Shown here: positions 8,300-18,441 of the stretch, piece by piece
How the letters are laid out: each line of letters opens with the position of its first letter
Numbering within the stretch: position 1 is the stretch's first letter
NCBI GenBank assembly: GCA_025656675.1
Contig: JAHXHN010000006.1
Location: 100,455 to 164,454 of the forward strand
Direction: 5' to 3'
Length of the DNA stretch: 64,000 bases
Origin: Candidatus Thiodiazotropha sp. (ex Codakia rugifera)
GTDB lineage: Bacteria > Pseudomonadota > Gammaproteobacteria > Chromatiales > Chromatiaceae
Made by a program: the position numbers and the translations under genes
The notes under the pieces: model-generated
Databases searched by the model: none
What the model was told of the DNA's origin: nothing
The model's input: the letters and a program-made list of their open reading frames with translations, nothing else

Positions 8300-11263
8300 T
8301 TAACTCTCTGCCGACTCCACCGAATAGCCTGCTTCAATAACGGTATTGACCAGTATATTTTTGTCTACAGCTCCGGTTACCACGGCTTGACCATCGTCCA
8401 GTGACACTTCAGCATTTTCCACACCAGGCAGGGCCTGCAGGGCCTTGGTTACATTCATCACACAGTGGGGGCAGGTCATGCCGGTAACTTTCAGCGTTAT
8501 ACTCAACGGAGTCTCCCTGGTTGGTTTAAAAAAACGTAATCTATTGGCATTGGTGACCACCGTCACCGATGACAGGGCCATTGCGGCACTGGCGAACATG
8601 GGCGGTAACAACCAGCCTGTTACAGGATAGAGAACGCCCGCCGCCAACGGAATACCTATCACATTATAGATAAAGGCACCGAAAAGGTTCTGTTTAATAT
8701 TCCGTAAAGTTGCACGGGATATTGCAATCGCAGTGGTGACATTGATCAGAGAATCCCCTACCAGGGTGATGTCTGCGTTATCGATCGCCACATCGGTACC
8801 ACTGCCAATGGCAAAACCGGTATCCGCCTGCGCCAGTGCAGGCGCATCATTCACCCCGTCGCCCACCATGCCCACGCGGCAGCCCTGCTGCTGCAATGCC
8901 TTTACCACTTCGAGTTTTTCAGCCGGCAGGAGTTCACTATGGACCTCCTCTACACCAAGGGAGTCAGCAACTGCCCGCGCTGTTGATTGGTTGTCACCCG
9001 TGCAGATAACAAGCTTCACACCCTGCTCCCTGATCGCATTGACTGCAGTCCTGCTATCATGGCGCAACGGATCCTTCAAGATCAGCAGCCCACCAAGCTC
9101 ACCCTCGATCAACAACCAGACAGGCGTGCCGGCCTGCCTTGCCTCCCTATCGGCTTTGGCCACTAACTCAGTGGGTGGCACACAACCCAACGCTGTCAGG
9201 TATTGATTACCCCCAAGCTGTACCAGTCGCCCATCAACATGGCCCTCTACCCCTTGACCATCGTGGGACTGGAACCCCTGGGCAGGTAGGCTATCGATCT
9301 CCTGCTGTTTGGCATAGGCAACAATAGCATCAGCCAGAGGATGGGAAGAGAGTGACTCTACGCTGGCCGCAAGGCTGACCAACTCGGCGTCATTCATTCC
9401 TGAAACAGGAAAGAGCCCGGTAACCGTTGGTGCTCCTTTCGTTAATGTCCCAGTCTTGTCAACGACCAGATGGGTCAGACGGCTGGCACTCTGCAGGCCT
9501 TCGCTATTGCGTATCAATACGTTCAACTGTGCCGCACGGCTGGTACCCACCATGATGGCTATCGGTGTCGCCAATCCCAGGGCACATGGGCAGGCAATGA
9601 CCAATACAGCGATACTCGCTGTCAGGGCATAGGGCAAGGATGAATCGGGACCCAGCAACTGCCAAACAAAAAAGGTAACCAGCGCGATAATCACTACCAC
9701 AGGCACAAAGACAGCCGAGACCTGGTCGACCAGGCGGCCGATTGGGGGTTTACTCATCTGCGCCTTTCGCACCATGGCGATGATGTGCGCCAACGTTGTC
9801 TCATCCCCTAAGCGGGTCACCTGATAACTTAAAGTACCGTTACGGTTGATCGTTCCCCCGGTCACCCTGTCACCTGGCATTTTAGCCACCGGCATCGACT
9901 CACCGGTCAGCATCGATTCGTCAACACTGGATTGCCCGTCGATAACTTCGCCATCGATGGCGATGCGCTCTCCCGGACGTACCCGTATCTGGTCACCGAT
10001 CCGTAACAGAGAGACCGGTACAGAAACCTCTTTTTCATCGTAAATGACCTGTGCGATCTTTGGCGCCAGGCCCACCAAGCTGCCAACTGCCTCACTGGTG
10101 GTCCGCTTGGCACGGGTCTCCAATACATGACCGAATTGCAAAAAGGCGAGAATCAGCACCGAGGCATCAAAATAGAGCTTATCAGTGCGTAAAAGAAGTC
10201 CCTCTGGCTGGATTACAATGACCAGGGATGAGAGCCAGGCCGCCCCGGTCCCCAATGCCACCAGACTATCCATATTGGCAGAGAGATGCCTCGCTTGCTT
10301 CCATGCGCCCAAATAGTAGTGTCCGCCACTGAAGCGCATCACGAACAGACACAGAATGGCGATACCCAGCCAGAAACTCTCTCCTCCCGAATCGCTTAAT
10401 CCGGGCGTCTGACCGGACATCTCTGCAGTCATTAACAGAGCACCCACAACGCCAGCCAGCAGTGCACGTTGCCAGGAGCGTTTAACCTCCGCAGATGCAG
10501 CCGCTGCTTCCTCCGCATAGGGGTCGTTAAAGGGTTCTACCAGCCTGGCCCGGGTACCAGCGCTTGCCAGCTCATTCAGTAACTGTGCAGGATGAAGTGT
10601 TGTGTGAATCTTCCACAACATCTCATCACATTTGAAATCAGCGGTTGGATCAAGTCTATTCAAGAGGTCGGATAGCGACTGTTGCTGTGCTGCTTCAGGC
10701 AGATCAACAAATTCAAGCCATAGCTCATCATTTGCTAAGGGGGGTGCATTGAATCGAGCGTTGTAACCCTGATCGATTACGGCTTCGACAACCGCGGCAG
10801 GTTCACCGCCAACCACTTGAGCGCGTTTCTCTACCAGATTGACAGCTGCCTCAGTGACACCCTCTACAGCGCGAATAGCCCTCTCAACCGTGGCTACGCA
10901 GCTGGCACAGGTCATATCGTCGATCGCGATTGAATAACCATCAGTAAGATGCAGCGGTTTAGTGATAATCCCGGCCTGGAAATCAGGATCAGGCAGAGGA
11001 CAATCTACAGGGGTTTCAGTAAAAGGTTGTGCGTCATAACCTGCTTCCTTGATTGCCGTAATCGCCTGACTGGGTCTCCCACCGATGATCTGAGCACTAT
11101 TCGATTGCAAACTGACATTCACCTGCTCCACACCCGCAACTGCAGTGACAGCTTTCTCCACTGCAGCCACACAATGCTGGCATGTCATACCGGAAACAGT
11201 GATCTGGTAGGGTGATGCAGAGACTGGATTCCCCTGTTCAGATTGTTTGCTTTGTTGTGGCAT
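8300..11263 (-). CDS. copA: copper-exporting P1B-type ATPase with C-terminal HMA domain
   Basis: A 987-residue ATP-driven Cu(I) exporter of the inner membrane. Two N-terminal heavy-metal domains have CxxC at residues 28-31 and 119-122. Residues about 178-245 look like a third ferredoxin-like fold without CxxC. The membrane core holds the transport motif CPC (558-560), phosphorylation Asp602 in 'DKTGTLT', and the hinge '[10 protein letters not shown]'. Unusually a further HMA domain with 'GMTCPHC' (CxxC 930-933) is fused at the C-terminus, where a separate CopZ-like chaperone would be expected. No good ribosome site precedes the ATG. Confidence 0.93.
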   Translation of the reverse strand: MPQQSKQSEQGNPVSASPYQITVSGMTCQHCVAAVEKAVTAVAGVEQVNVSLQSNSAQIIGGRPSQAITAIKEAGYDAQPFTETPVDCPLPDPDFQAGIITKPLHLTDGYSIAIDDMTCASCVATVERAIRAVEGVTEAAVNLVEKRAQVVGGEPAAVVEAVIDQGYNARFNAPPLANDELWLEFVDLPEAAQQQSLSDLLNRLDPTADFKCDEMLWKIHTTLHPAQLLNELASAGTRARLVEPFNDPYAEEAAAASAEVKRSWQRALLAGVVGALLMTAEMSGQTPGLSDSGGESFWLGIAILCLFVMRFSGGHYYLGAWKQARHLSANMDSLVALGTGAAWLSSLVIVIQPEGLLLRTDKLYFDASVLILAFLQFGHVLETRAKRTTSEAVGSLVGLAPKIAQVIYDEKEVSVPVSLLRIGDQIRVRPGERIAIDGEVIDGQSSVDESMLTGESMPVAKMPGDRVTGGTINRNGTLSYQVTRLGDETTLAHIIAMVRKAQMSKPPIGRLVDQVSAVFVPVVVIIALVTFFVWQLLGPDSSLPYALTASIAVLVIACPCALGLATPIAIMVGTSRAAQLNVLIRNSEGLQSASRLTHLVVDKTGTLTKGAPTVTGLFPVSGMNDAELVSLAASVESLSSHPLADAIVAYAKQQEIDSLPAQGFQSHDGQGVEGHVDGRLVQLGGNQYLTALGCVPPTELVAKADREARQAGTPVWLLIEGELGGLLILKDPLRHDSRTAVNAIREQGVKLVICTGDNQSTARAVADSLGVEEVHSELLPAEKLEVVKALQQQGCRVGMVGDGVNDAPALAQADTGFAIGSGTDVAIDNADITLVGDSLINVTTAIAISRATLRNIKQNLFGAFIYNVIGIPLAAGVLYPVTGWLLPPMFASAAMALSSVTVVTNANRLRFFKPTRETPLSITLKVTGMTCPHCVMNVTKALQALPGVENAEVSLDDGQAVVTGAVDKNILVNTVIEAGYSVESAES

Positions 11264-11275
11264 CGCAGCGAAGTG

Positions 11276-11316
11276 CGAATCCTGGGGTGTGATACGTCGT
11301 CACCCCTATCGATTCG
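11276..11316. repeat. hairpin between hinT and copA
   Basis: 'cgaatcctggggtg' and 'cacccctatcgattcg' form an interrupted inverted repeat with a roughly 12-base loop. It lies 13 bases before the copA start and downstream of hinT. No T-tract follows on either strand. It could be a leader structure of copA mRNA or an operator; neither is shown. Confidence 0.5.
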
Positions 11317-11331
11317 CTCAGTTTCTATACC

Positions 11332-11676
11332 CTATCCAGGAGGCCAACCCATTGGTCGACCACCCAGCAGATGCAGATGGATATGAAATACCGATTGCCC
11401 TGCATCTTCGTTGCAGTTGATCACTGTACGGTAGCCAGCAACATCGATACCTTCCGCCTGTGCCACCTTTTTTGCGGTCAAAGTGAGTTTTCCCACCAGC
11501 GATGCATCATCAGGGCTTAGATCATTTAGGGTGGAAATGTGACGTTTCGGTATAATCAGAATATGTGTCGGTGCCTGTGGATTGATATCGCGAAAGGCGA
11601 GCAGATCATCATCCTCAAATACTTTGTTGGGTTGAATCTCTCCACTCACAAACTTACAGAAAAGGCAGTCACTCAT
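11332..11676 (-). CDS. hinT: HIT-family nucleotide hydrolase (HinT)
   Basis: A 114-residue cytoplasmic histidine-triad protein that hydrolyses purine nucleoside phosphoramidates. The catalytic triad is visible as 'HIHLHLLGG' near residue 98, and the N-terminal 'CLFCKFVSGEIQ' carries the Cys pair common in this family. Length fits HinT. It lies 9 bp downstream of recR on the same strand, probably the distal gene of the dnaX-ybaB-recR operon. Confidence 0.93.
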   Translation of the reverse strand: MSDCLFCKFVSGEIQPNKVFEDDDLLAFRDINPQAPTHILIIPKRHISTLNDLSPDDASLVGKLTLTAKKVAQAEGIDVAGYRTVINCNEDAGQSVFHIHLHLLGGRPMGWPPG

Positions 11677-11685
11677 TGTCTCTCC

Positions 11686-12282
11686 TCAAAATTCAGATCT
11701 TCCTCGAAAAGCGTGCGCCAAGGTAGCTCCATCCACATATTCCAACTCCCCTCCCATCGGTACACCTTGGGCAATACGGGTTGTTTTTATACCATGCGTT
11801 TCAGCCATATCATGAATATATTGCGCAGTGGCCTCGCCCTCGATGGTCGGGTTGGTAGCAAGAATAATCTCTTTGACCACACCTTCGGCGAAACGCTCAT
11901 CCAGATGGTCCAGGCCGATCTCCTTGGGACCGATACCATCCAATGGTGAGAGATGTCCGCCCAGTACAAAATGACTACCCCGGTAGTCAATGGCCTGTTC
12001 GATCATTGCTTGATCTGCCGGTGTCTCCACAATACAGAGCAGGGTTTGATCCCGGTCGGGATTGGCACACAAATGACACAGTTCAGTCTCACTCAGGGTT
12101 CGGCAACGTGTACAGTGACCTATCCGCTCCATCGCCTCGGCTAATACCCTCGACAGAACCCTACCCCCTTCGCGATCACGTTCCAGTAGATGATAGGCCA
12201 TCCGTTGCGCACTCTTAGCGCCCACCCCAGGCAGACATCTCAAGGCTGAAACCAACTGCTGTAACAATGAGGGACTACTCAT
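11686..12282 (-). CDS. recR: recombination mediator RecR
   Basis: A 198-residue DNA repair protein that acts with RecO/RecF to load RecA at gaps. An N-terminal helix-hairpin-helix ('[20 protein letters not shown]') precedes the zinc finger '[16 protein letters not shown]' (about residues 57-72). A Toprim domain follows ('[13 protein letters not shown]', '[12 protein letters not shown]'). Length is standard. It is third in the dnaX-ybaB-recR order conserved in gammaproteobacteria. Confidence 0.96.
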   Translation of the reverse strand: MSSPSLLQQLVSALRCLPGVGAKSAQRMAYHLLERDREGGRVLSRVLAEAMERIGHCTRCRTLSETELCHLCANPDRDQTLLCIVETPADQAMIEQAIDYRGSHFVLGGHLSPLDGIGPKEIGLDHLDERFAEGVVKEIILATNPTIEGEATAQYIHDMAETHGIKTTRIAQGVPMGGELEYVDGATLAHAFRGRSEF

Positions 12283-12360
12283 GCGGGATCAATTCAAAAT
12301 AATCCCTGCATGAAACGTGCACATTCAATTCAGCATTCATAATCCAAAACTCAAAATTCT

Positions 12361-12684
12361 TTAGAACGGAAGCTTCATCCCCGGTGGCAAGCCCATCCCC
12401 GCAGTCAGCCCGGACATGCTCTCCTGCATTTTCTGGCTAACCCGTTGTGCGGCATCATTCAGGGCGGCAGCCACCAAATCCTCGAGCATCTCTTTATCGT
12501 CCGTCATCAAGCTATCATCGATCTCAACCCGACGCACTTCATGCTTCCCGTTCATGATGACTTTGACCAGGCCGCCACCCGCCTCGCCAGTCACCTCTTC
12601 CTGTGCCAAGCGCTCCTGTGCCTGCTGCATTTCAGCCTGCATCTTCTGGGCCTGCTTCATCAGATTACCTAAACCACCTTTCAT
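12361..12684 (-). CDS. ybaB: nucleoid-associated protein YbaB/EbfC
   Basis: A 107-residue DNA-binding nucleoid protein. The N-terminal helix '[18 protein letters not shown]' and the central '[26 protein letters not shown]' region (split here by family features) are diagnostic. It probably forms a dimer that binds DNA without strong sequence need. It lies between dnaX and recR, the conserved order. Confidence 0.95.
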   Translation of the reverse strand: MKGGLGNLMKQAQKMQAEMQQAQERLAQEEVTGEAGGGLVKVIMNGKHEVRRVEIDDSLMTDDKEMLEDLVAAALNDAAQRVSQKMQESMSGLTAGMGLPPGMKLPF

Positions 12685-12849
12685 GGGTATAACCTCATCT
12701 CGATCTTGTATCGTTGCACCCTGAAGAGGGGCCCCGACAGAATAAAAAACTAAGCATTCACTTATGTACTCCAGCGATATTCAATAAATACAATGTATTA
12801 CACGTAATATAGAATAATCGTCTGGCATAACACGCTACTGACAAAAGTG

Positions 12850-14511
12850 TTAATTCATATTGCCCTTCTCATCCACCGGCCTGATTGAATCAGTCAGTAG
12901 ACGCGCCGAGAACCGCTCTTCCATCTCGCGCACCAGAGGATCGTTCACCAGGGTTGCTTCTGCCTGTTGTTGACGCTCTTGTTGCTGACGTTTCTGGCGC
13001 ATGGCTGGTGTCTCATCCACCGGTACCGCTTCGGAAATCTGTAGCTTGGCCTTTTCCCCCAGAAGCCTACGGATACTCTCCAACAAGCGCTTCTCTGACT
13101 GGCCTACCCGAAGCTGCCTCCTTGATGCATCAAGGGTTAAACAGAGTGTCTCACCATCCCAGCTGCCAAAAGTACAGTTGTGTGCGAGCTGGCTGGTAAT
13201 GCCACCCAACTTCATTGTGCTGACAAATGCTTCCCAATTCGTGGGATCTGCATGATGATCTGCATCTGCTGGTTTATTTACAGGCTGACGCTTAAACACA
13301 TTTTTCTGTTGGATCGAGGGGATCTCTCCCCGTCTCGCCGATTGATCATGGCCGCCCTTCCTCACCGGCTGCCTGATCACCCGTTCAGATTCTGAACCAC
13401 CGGTTGTTTTGGACTCCAGGCCCGGCTCATCCGGTCTGAATGCCAACAGACGCAACAAGACCATTTCAAAACCGCTGCGGGGATCAGGTGCCAGACTGAG
13501 TTCCTTTTGCCCCAGCAGCACCATCTGGTAGTAGAGCTGAATATCCTCGGGTGAAAAGCTGTCAGCGAATGTCTGCAGACGCTGTGGATCAAAGGCCTCA
13601 TCAGGTTCATAACCAGCCACTAACTGTAACACGGCTATCTGATGCAGCATGGCCAGTAATTCCTGCAGGGCATTGGGAAAGTCGACGGATAACTCAGCCA
13701 TCTCGACCACACGCGCCAAGAGTCCCGGGCCATCCTTCTGTGCCAAGGCCTCCAGCAGCAGATAGATCTGATCGGCACCGATGGTGCCAATCATCGTCTG
13801 CACTTCAGAACCTTTCACTTCGCCACCGCCGAAGGCAATAGCTTGATCAAGCAGACTCAATCCATCACGCATACTGCCATCTGCTGCTCTGGCCAGTAGA
13901 GAGAGGGATGTTTCGTCAAACAGGATCTTTTCCTGTTCCAGGATATGCTGCAGCTGGGATTCGATCTGTTCACGGCTGAGACGTTTCAGATTGAACTGCA
14001 GACAACGGGAGAGCACGGTGACCGGCACCTTCTGTGGATCAGTAGTGGCTAAGACAAACTTCACATGTGGAGGTGGTTCCTCAAGAGTTTTCAGTAACGC
14101 ATTGAAACTGCTGGCTGAAAACATGTGGACCTCATCAATCAGGTAAACTTTGTAACGCCCGCGTACGGGTGCATATGGCACGTTTTCCAGCAACTCACGG
14201 GTCTGGTCCACCTTGGTTCTCGAGGCAGCATCGACCTCCAGCAGATCAACGAACCTTCCTTCATCGATCTCCCGACAGGCATCGCACACACCACAGGGTG
14301 TTGCGCTCACGCCCTTTTCGCAATTCAATGATTTGGCAAAAATCCTTGCCAGCGTGGTCTTGCCCACACCTCGGGTTCCAGTGAAGAGATAGGCATGATG
14401 CAATCGTTCGTGCTCCAACGCATTGGTCAAAGCTTTCACCACATGTTGCTGACCCACCATTTGGCTGAACAGCTGGGGACGCCATTTACGGGCAAGTACC
14501 TGATAGGACAT
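12850..14511 (-). CDS. dnaX: DNA polymerase III subunits gamma/tau
   Basis: A 553-residue clamp-loader ATPase. Walker A is 'GTRGVGKTTLAR' near residue 45. The zinc-binding Cys set is 'NCEKGVSATPCGVCDAC'. 'LIDEVHMFSASSFNALLKTL' (Walker B region) and the SRC motif 'VLSRCLQF' are present. Residues about 415-553 are the tau C-terminal domain that binds the polymerase alpha subunit. The frame is intact and somewhat shorter than E. coli tau (643). I found no A-AAA-AAG-type slippery site, so production of a separate gamma form is not evident. Confidence 0.96.
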   Translation of the reverse strand: MSYQVLARKWRPQLFSQMVGQQHVVKALTNALEHERLHHAYLFTGTRGVGKTTLARIFAKSLNCEKGVSATPCGVCDACREIDEGRFVDLLEVDAASRTKVDQTRELLENVPYAPVRGRYKVYLIDEVHMFSASSFNALLKTLEEPPPHVKFVLATTDPQKVPVTVLSRCLQFNLKRLSREQIESQLQHILEQEKILFDETSLSLLARAADGSMRDGLSLLDQAIAFGGGEVKGSEVQTMIGTIGADQIYLLLEALAQKDGPGLLARVVEMAELSVDFPNALQELLAMLHQIAVLQLVAGYEPDEAFDPQRLQTFADSFSPEDIQLYYQMVLLGQKELSLAPDPRSGFEMVLLRLLAFRPDEPGLESKTTGGSESERVIRQPVRKGGHDQSARRGEIPSIQQKNVFKRQPVNKPADADHHADPTNWEAFVSTMKLGGITSQLAHNCTFGSWDGETLCLTLDASRRQLRVGQSEKRLLESIRRLLGEKAKLQISEAVPVDETPAMRQKRQQQERQQQAEATLVNDPLVREMEERFSARLLTDSIRPVDEKGNMN

Positions 14512-14711
14512 ATAACCGGTTCGTCATCTACAGATCGAAGAGAGGCAGTTTAGCGCGAATCCATGGTGGAATCACTGTCAGTGAGATAACACCAGGGTGG
14601 AGAAGAAATAACCCTAACACTGAGGGCGTTAATGGTAGTATAGCAATGTATGCGTATTAGAAATAACCAGCATGGGCGCAGAGATCACCACAGCTAAAAA
14701 TCTAACTGAGC

Positions 14712-14975
14712 TCAAACTACACTGGTCGCCCGGATGGATGAGACCAGTTCGGCAAACTCATCATCATCGGGCGACTCCCCCCCGATGCACCAGGCATGGA
14801 TGATAGGATCAGGAAATTCGAGAAATTGAATAAAGTGGCGTTTCAATCGTGGAGAGAGCGCCTCATAATGCTGCTCCAGAAAGGCTTCCAGCAGCACATC
14901 CAACTCGAGCATGCCACGGCGGCACTGCCAACGTAGTCTGTCTATATCCGCCAAATCGCTATCCTGAATAATCAT
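14712..14975 (-). CDS. sdhE: FAD assembly factor SdhE
   Basis: An 87-residue protein of the SdhE/YgfY family, which promotes covalent FAD attachment to SdhA. The defining RGxxE motif is visible as 'RRGMLELD' near residue 19, and 'FLEFPDPIIHAWCIGG' matches the conserved C-terminal half. It follows sdhB by 21 bp on the same strand, so it is the last gene of the succinate dehydrogenase operon. Confidence 0.92.
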   Translation of the reverse strand: MIIQDSDLADIDRLRWQCRRGMLELDVLLEAFLEQHYEALSPRLKRHFIQFLEFPDPIIHAWCIGGESPDDDEFAELVSSIRATSVV

Positions 14976-14996
14976 ATTATTCTCTACAATAAATGA

Positions 14997-15689
14997 TCAG
15001 ATCGCTTCCTTGAGCATGATTGCTTTGATATGACCAATGGCTTTCGTGGGGTTGAGCCCTTTCGGACATGCCTCTACGCAACTCATGATGGTATGGCAGC
15101 GAAACAGTTTATAAGGTCCTTCAAGTTTGTCGAGTCGCTCTTCACCAGCCTGATCACGACTGTCGGCTAAAAAGCGACAGGCGCTAAGCAGAGCTTGTGG
15201 TCCGAGAAACTTGTCTGGATTCCACCAGAAAGAAGGACAGGCTGTTGAACAGCACCCGCACATAATGCATTCATAGAGTCCGTCAAGCTGATCTCTCTCT
15301 TCGGGTGTCTGAAGAATCTCCTGCTCAGGCAGGGGCTCCTTACGTTGCAACCAGGGATCTACCTGATTGTATTGAGCATAGAACTGACTCATATCCACCA
15401 CAAGATCGCGAATCACAGGACGACCAGGAAAGGGCCTTACCTCGACCGGGTCCTTAAGCTCTGTCAATGGTGCTATACAGGCCAGTTTATTGCTGCCGTT
15501 GACATTGACTCCGTCAGAACCACATACACCTTCGCCGCACGAGTGCCTGAATGTAAAGGACTCATCCTGCTCTTGAATCGCCAACAGTGCATCTCGCAGC
15601 ATCATCCCCTGACGCTGTTCGATCTCAAACATCTGCATGTAGGGTTCGCTATCGGTCTCTGGATTGTAGCGGTATACGCTGAATTTCAT
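14997..15689 (-). CDS. sdhB: succinate dehydrogenase iron-sulfur subunit
   Basis: A 230-residue electron-transfer subunit of complex II. The [2Fe-2S] ligands lie in 'HSCGEGVCGSDG' and downstream Cys ('LACIAPL'). The [4Fe-4S] and [3Fe-4S] ligands lie in 'CIMCGCCSTACPSFWW' and 'CHTIMSCVEACPKGLNP'. I place the start at the ATG at 15689, six bases after 'gagg', instead of the GTG one codon earlier. A 144-bp gap separates it from sdhA. Confidence 0.95.
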   Translation of the reverse strand: MKFSVYRYNPETDSEPYMQMFEIEQRQGMMLRDALLAIQEQDESFTFRHSCGEGVCGSDGVNVNGSNKLACIAPLTELKDPVEVRPFPGRPVIRDLVVDMSQFYAQYNQVDPWLQRKEPLPEQEILQTPEERDQLDGLYECIMCGCCSTACPSFWWNPDKFLGPQALLSACRFLADSRDQAGEERLDKLEGPYKLFRCHTIMSCVEACPKGLNPTKAIGHIKAIMLKEAI

Positions 15690-15708
15690 CACTTAACCTC
15701 AATTTATC

Positions 15709-15830
15709 GAGTTATGAGTTTTTTGTTTTGAGTTAAGGCGTTCGCTTGACTTACAAGCTTTCATAAACTGTAACTGCGCCCATCGTGCACTCATTATCTC
15801 AAAACTAATAACTTAAACTATAAACTTGCT
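15709..15830. repeat. AT-rich inverted repeat inside the sdh operon
   Basis: 'gagttatgagttttttgtttt' region near 15709 and 'tctcaaaactaataacttaaa' region near 15808 are roughly complementary. They form a weak long hairpin in the sdhA-sdhB gap. All other sdh genes are spaced within 21 bp or overlap. It may be a repeat remnant or an mRNA processing element; nothing more can be read. Confidence 0.35.
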
Positions 15831-15833
15831 GAA

Positions 15834-17594
15834 TTAATAGACTCTTTCCTTCGGCGGAAAGCTCTCAACTGTCAATGGCTGCACACGTACACCTTTATAG
15901 TCCAGCTTGTCACTCTCCCTCCAATAGAGGGTATGTTTCATCCACTCCGCATCATCACGCTTTGGATAATCAGGACGGGAGTGAGCGCCACGGCTCTCTT
16001 TACGGTGTAACGCCGAGACCGCAATGGCAAGTCCAACATCGATCAAATTCTCCAGTTCCAGCGCCTCTGTTCGATTGGTATTGAAGGTACGGGTATGATC
16101 GGTTAAACGGACATCATTCAGTTTTTCCCTAACCTGCTTAATCTTCTCTACACCCTCGGCCATCATATCCTCGACCCGGAATACCCCGGCATGATCCTCC
16201 ATGGTCTTGCGGAATTCATTGCGCAGTTGACTCACCGTCATACCATCGCCTTTGGCATCCCATCTACCGAGTCGCGCCATTGATGCCTCGACACTTGCTT
16301 CATTGAGTGGCCGGTGAGCTTTGTTCTCTTTTACATAATCGATAATGTTGTGCCCTGCCAGACGTCCAAATACCAGGATATCGAGCAGCGAGTTACCACC
16401 CAGCCTGTTGGCACCATGCACTGAAGCACAGGCACACTCACCTGCCGCATAAAGACCTGGCAGATGTTCGCCATCATCATCGGCTGTAGGCATAACCCGG
16501 CCGAAACGGTCGGTGGGAATACCACCCATGACATAGTGGGCAGTCGGAAAGACCGGTATGGGATCTTTAACGGGGTCGACGCCGGCAAAAATCTTGGCGC
16601 TTTCCCGAATGCCCGGTAGCCGTTTGGCAATCACATCCTCACTGAGATGATTAACCTTTAACATCACATGATCAGCCTCAGGACCACAACCATGGCCATC
16701 GCGTACTTCGGTGACGATGGATCTGGCTACCACATCCCGACTGGCAAGGTCTTTGGCATTGGGAGCATATTTCTCCATAAAACGGTCGCCGTCCTTGTTG
16801 ATCAGATAGCCACCCTCACCTCTTACCCCCTCAGTGATCAACATCCCTTTGCCGGCGATGCCGGTAGGATGAAACTGGAAGAACTCCATATCCATCAATG
16901 GTAGATCGGCGCGCAATACCATCGCCATGCCATCACCGGTATTGATATGGGCATTGCTGGTCGTCCTAAATACCTGACCACAACCACCTGTTGCCAGCAG
17001 GGTTGTTTTGGATTCGATCAGCAAGGGTTCACCGGTGGCGATATTCAGAACCAGTGCACCAAGAATCATCCCTGCATCATCCTTGATCAGATCAACGGCA
17101 AAATACTCATCATAGAAATGAGTCTTGGCGCGAATATTCTGTTGATAGAGGGTATGCAGAATCGCATGACCGGTTCGATCAGCCGCAGCACAGGTTCGGG
17201 CAGCCTGTTCGCCACCAAAATCCTGGCTCTGACCACCAAATGCACGTTGGTAGATCTTGCCATTAGCCAACCTGGAAAACGGCACTCCATTGTGTTCCAG
17301 CTCATATACAGTCGGTATCGCCTCGCGGCACATATACTCGATGGCGTCCTGATCACCCAGATAGTCAGAACCCTTGACTGTATCGAACATATGCCAGTGC
17401 CAGTTATCAGGCAGCACATTGGCCAAGGCGGCATTTACACCCCCTTGTGCTGCGACTGTATGTGAACGGGTAGGAAAGACCTTGGAGACCACTGCCACCT
17501 TCAGATTGGCGTTAGCCAATTGCAGAGCGGCATTCAGTCCGGCACCACCGGCGCCCAGGATCAATGTATCAAAACGTTGCTTTTCCAGTGCCAT
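15834..17594 (-). CDS. sdhA: succinate dehydrogenase flavoprotein subunit
   Basis: A 586-residue catalytic subunit of complex II that oxidises succinate to fumarate with covalently bound FAD. The dinucleotide fold 'LILGAGGAGLNAALQ' is at residue 11. The covalent FAD histidine lies in 'TRSHTVAAQGGVNAAL'. Active-site segments 'HPTGIAGKGMLITEGVRGEGG' (split from longer), 'PTAHYVMGGI' and 'RLGGNSLLD' are visible. Length matches the family. It is flanked by sdhD (20 bp) and sdhB. Confidence 0.97.
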   Translation of the reverse strand: MALEKQRFDTLILGAGGAGLNAALQLANANLKVAVVSKVFPTRSHTVAAQGGVNAALANVLPDNWHWHMFDTVKGSDYLGDQDAIEYMCREAIPTVYELEHNGVPFSRLANGKIYQRAFGGQSQDFGGEQAARTCAAADRTGHAILHTLYQQNIRAKTHFYDEYFAVDLIKDDAGMILGALVLNIATGEPLLIESKTTLLATGGCGQVFRTTSNAHINTGDGMAMVLRADLPLMDMEFFQFHPTGIAGKGMLITEGVRGEGGYLINKDGDRFMEKYAPNAKDLASRDVVARSIVTEVRDGHGCGPEADHVMLKVNHLSEDVIAKRLPGIRESAKIFAGVDPVKDPIPVFPTAHYVMGGIPTDRFGRVMPTADDDGEHLPGLYAAGECACASVHGANRLGGNSLLDILVFGRLAGHNIIDYVKENKAHRPLNEASVEASMARLGRWDAKGDGMTVSQLRNEFRKTMEDHAGVFRVEDMMAEGVEKIKQVREKLNDVRLTDHTRTFNTNRTEALELENLIDVGLAIAVSALHRKESRGAHSRPDYPKRDDAEWMKHTLYWRESDKLDYKGVRVQPLTVESFPPKERVY

Positions 17595-17614
17595 GAATTA
17601 ATAACCCTTTGTGC

Positions 17615-17956
17615 TCAGGCGACAGTCGCCAGAAAGATAGTCTGCATAACCCAAAGTGCACATCCAATCAGTGCGAAGCCAAACAGTGTCAGTATGGAGA
17701 CGCGGATGGCTGTTGGATGGACATAGTCAATCAGTACATCGCGAAAACCCACCCAGGCATGCAGCAGGAGTGAAGCAAAACAGAGCAACAGGCCAAGCCC
17801 AACCAGTGGCTGGGCTACCCATCCCTGCCAAGCGGCAAAACTATCAGGTGGATTGAATATCAAGTGCTGCAGCAGATAGAGAAGAAACAGTATCAGGTAG
17901 ATTGCAGTAGCTCTCTGTAGAAACCAGGCCCTCAGACCGCTTGCTCGTCGACTCAT
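17615..17956 (-). CDS. sdhD: succinate dehydrogenase membrane anchor SdhD
   Basis: A 113-residue inner-membrane anchor with three predicted helices (about residues 15-33, 52-74, 84-108). It contributes heme and quinone sites in complex II. 'LHAWVGFRDVLIDYVH' carries the conserved heme-ligand His and quinone-site residues of the SdhD family. It overlaps the end of sdhC by 4 bp (ATGA type), showing translational coupling. Confidence 0.93.
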   Translation of the reverse strand: MSRRASGLRAWFLQRATAIYLILFLLYLLQHLIFNPPDSFAAWQGWVAQPLVGLGLLLCFASLLLHAWVGFRDVLIDYVHPTAIRVSILTLFGFALIGCALWVMQTIFLATVA

Positions 17957-18333
17957 AAGAGACCTCCCATCAAAATCAGGGCCAACAGCGGTGCCACCAG
18001 GGTCACTGCCCAGGCTGTCTGGCGAAACAGGGGTTTTTCTACACCGACATCAATATCGATCAACAGGTATCGGATACCTGCCAATAGATGGTGCATCAGC
18101 CCCCACAAAAACAAAAACAGAAGCAGTTTGATGAAACCATTGGCAAACATCGCCTTGGCATCGGCAAATCCTTCAGCACTGCTGAGAGACAGATCCAGCA
18201 GATAGATGAGAAGCGGGATGGCTAATACCATCACCACGCCTGTTACACGATGGATAATCGACATAATACCGGCCATGGGCAAGCGTATCTTGGTAAGATT
18301 GAGAAAGACCGGTCTCGGTTTAGTGTCTTGCAT
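17953..18333 (-). CDS. sdhC: succinate dehydrogenase cytochrome b556 subunit
   Basis: A 126-residue membrane subunit with three helices. 'RPVFLNLTKIRLPMAGIMSI' and 'HRVTGVVM' are the SdhC N-terminal signature around the quinone site; 'HHLLAGIRYLLID' carries the heme-binding His. I prefer the ATG at 18333, with 'aagag' upstream, over an in-frame TTG at 18348. It is the first gene of the sdhCDAB-sdhE operon. Confidence 0.93.
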   Translation of the reverse strand: MQDTKPRPVFLNLTKIRLPMAGIMSIIHRVTGVVMVLAIPLLIYLLDLSLSSAEGFADAKAMFANGFIKLLLFLFLWGLMHHLLAGIRYLLIDIDVGVEKPLFRQTAWAVTLVAPLLALILMGGLL

Positions 18334-18441
18334 GTTGCTCTTTTCCAATGCTAATCAATAAAAAAACGGGATCAGAGTTGAACTGCTTTTAGCTCTGAGT
18401 ATTACTTATCCTATATTCGTGTCGCTAACAAGTGTAAGGCC

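Noticed and set aside
12850-14511. Programmed frameshift in dnaX to make gamma
   Set aside because: The only A-run in the linker ('cagaaaaatg', near 13300) does not give a proper X-XXY-YYZ heptamer in frame, and no stem-loop is evident.
18360-18430. Possible terminator between maeB and sdhC
   Set aside because: A 6-bp stem 'tcagag'/'ctctga' with a 15-base loop and five bases before the T run is too weak to call; it would also lie in the leader before maeB's end on the wrong side for sdhC.
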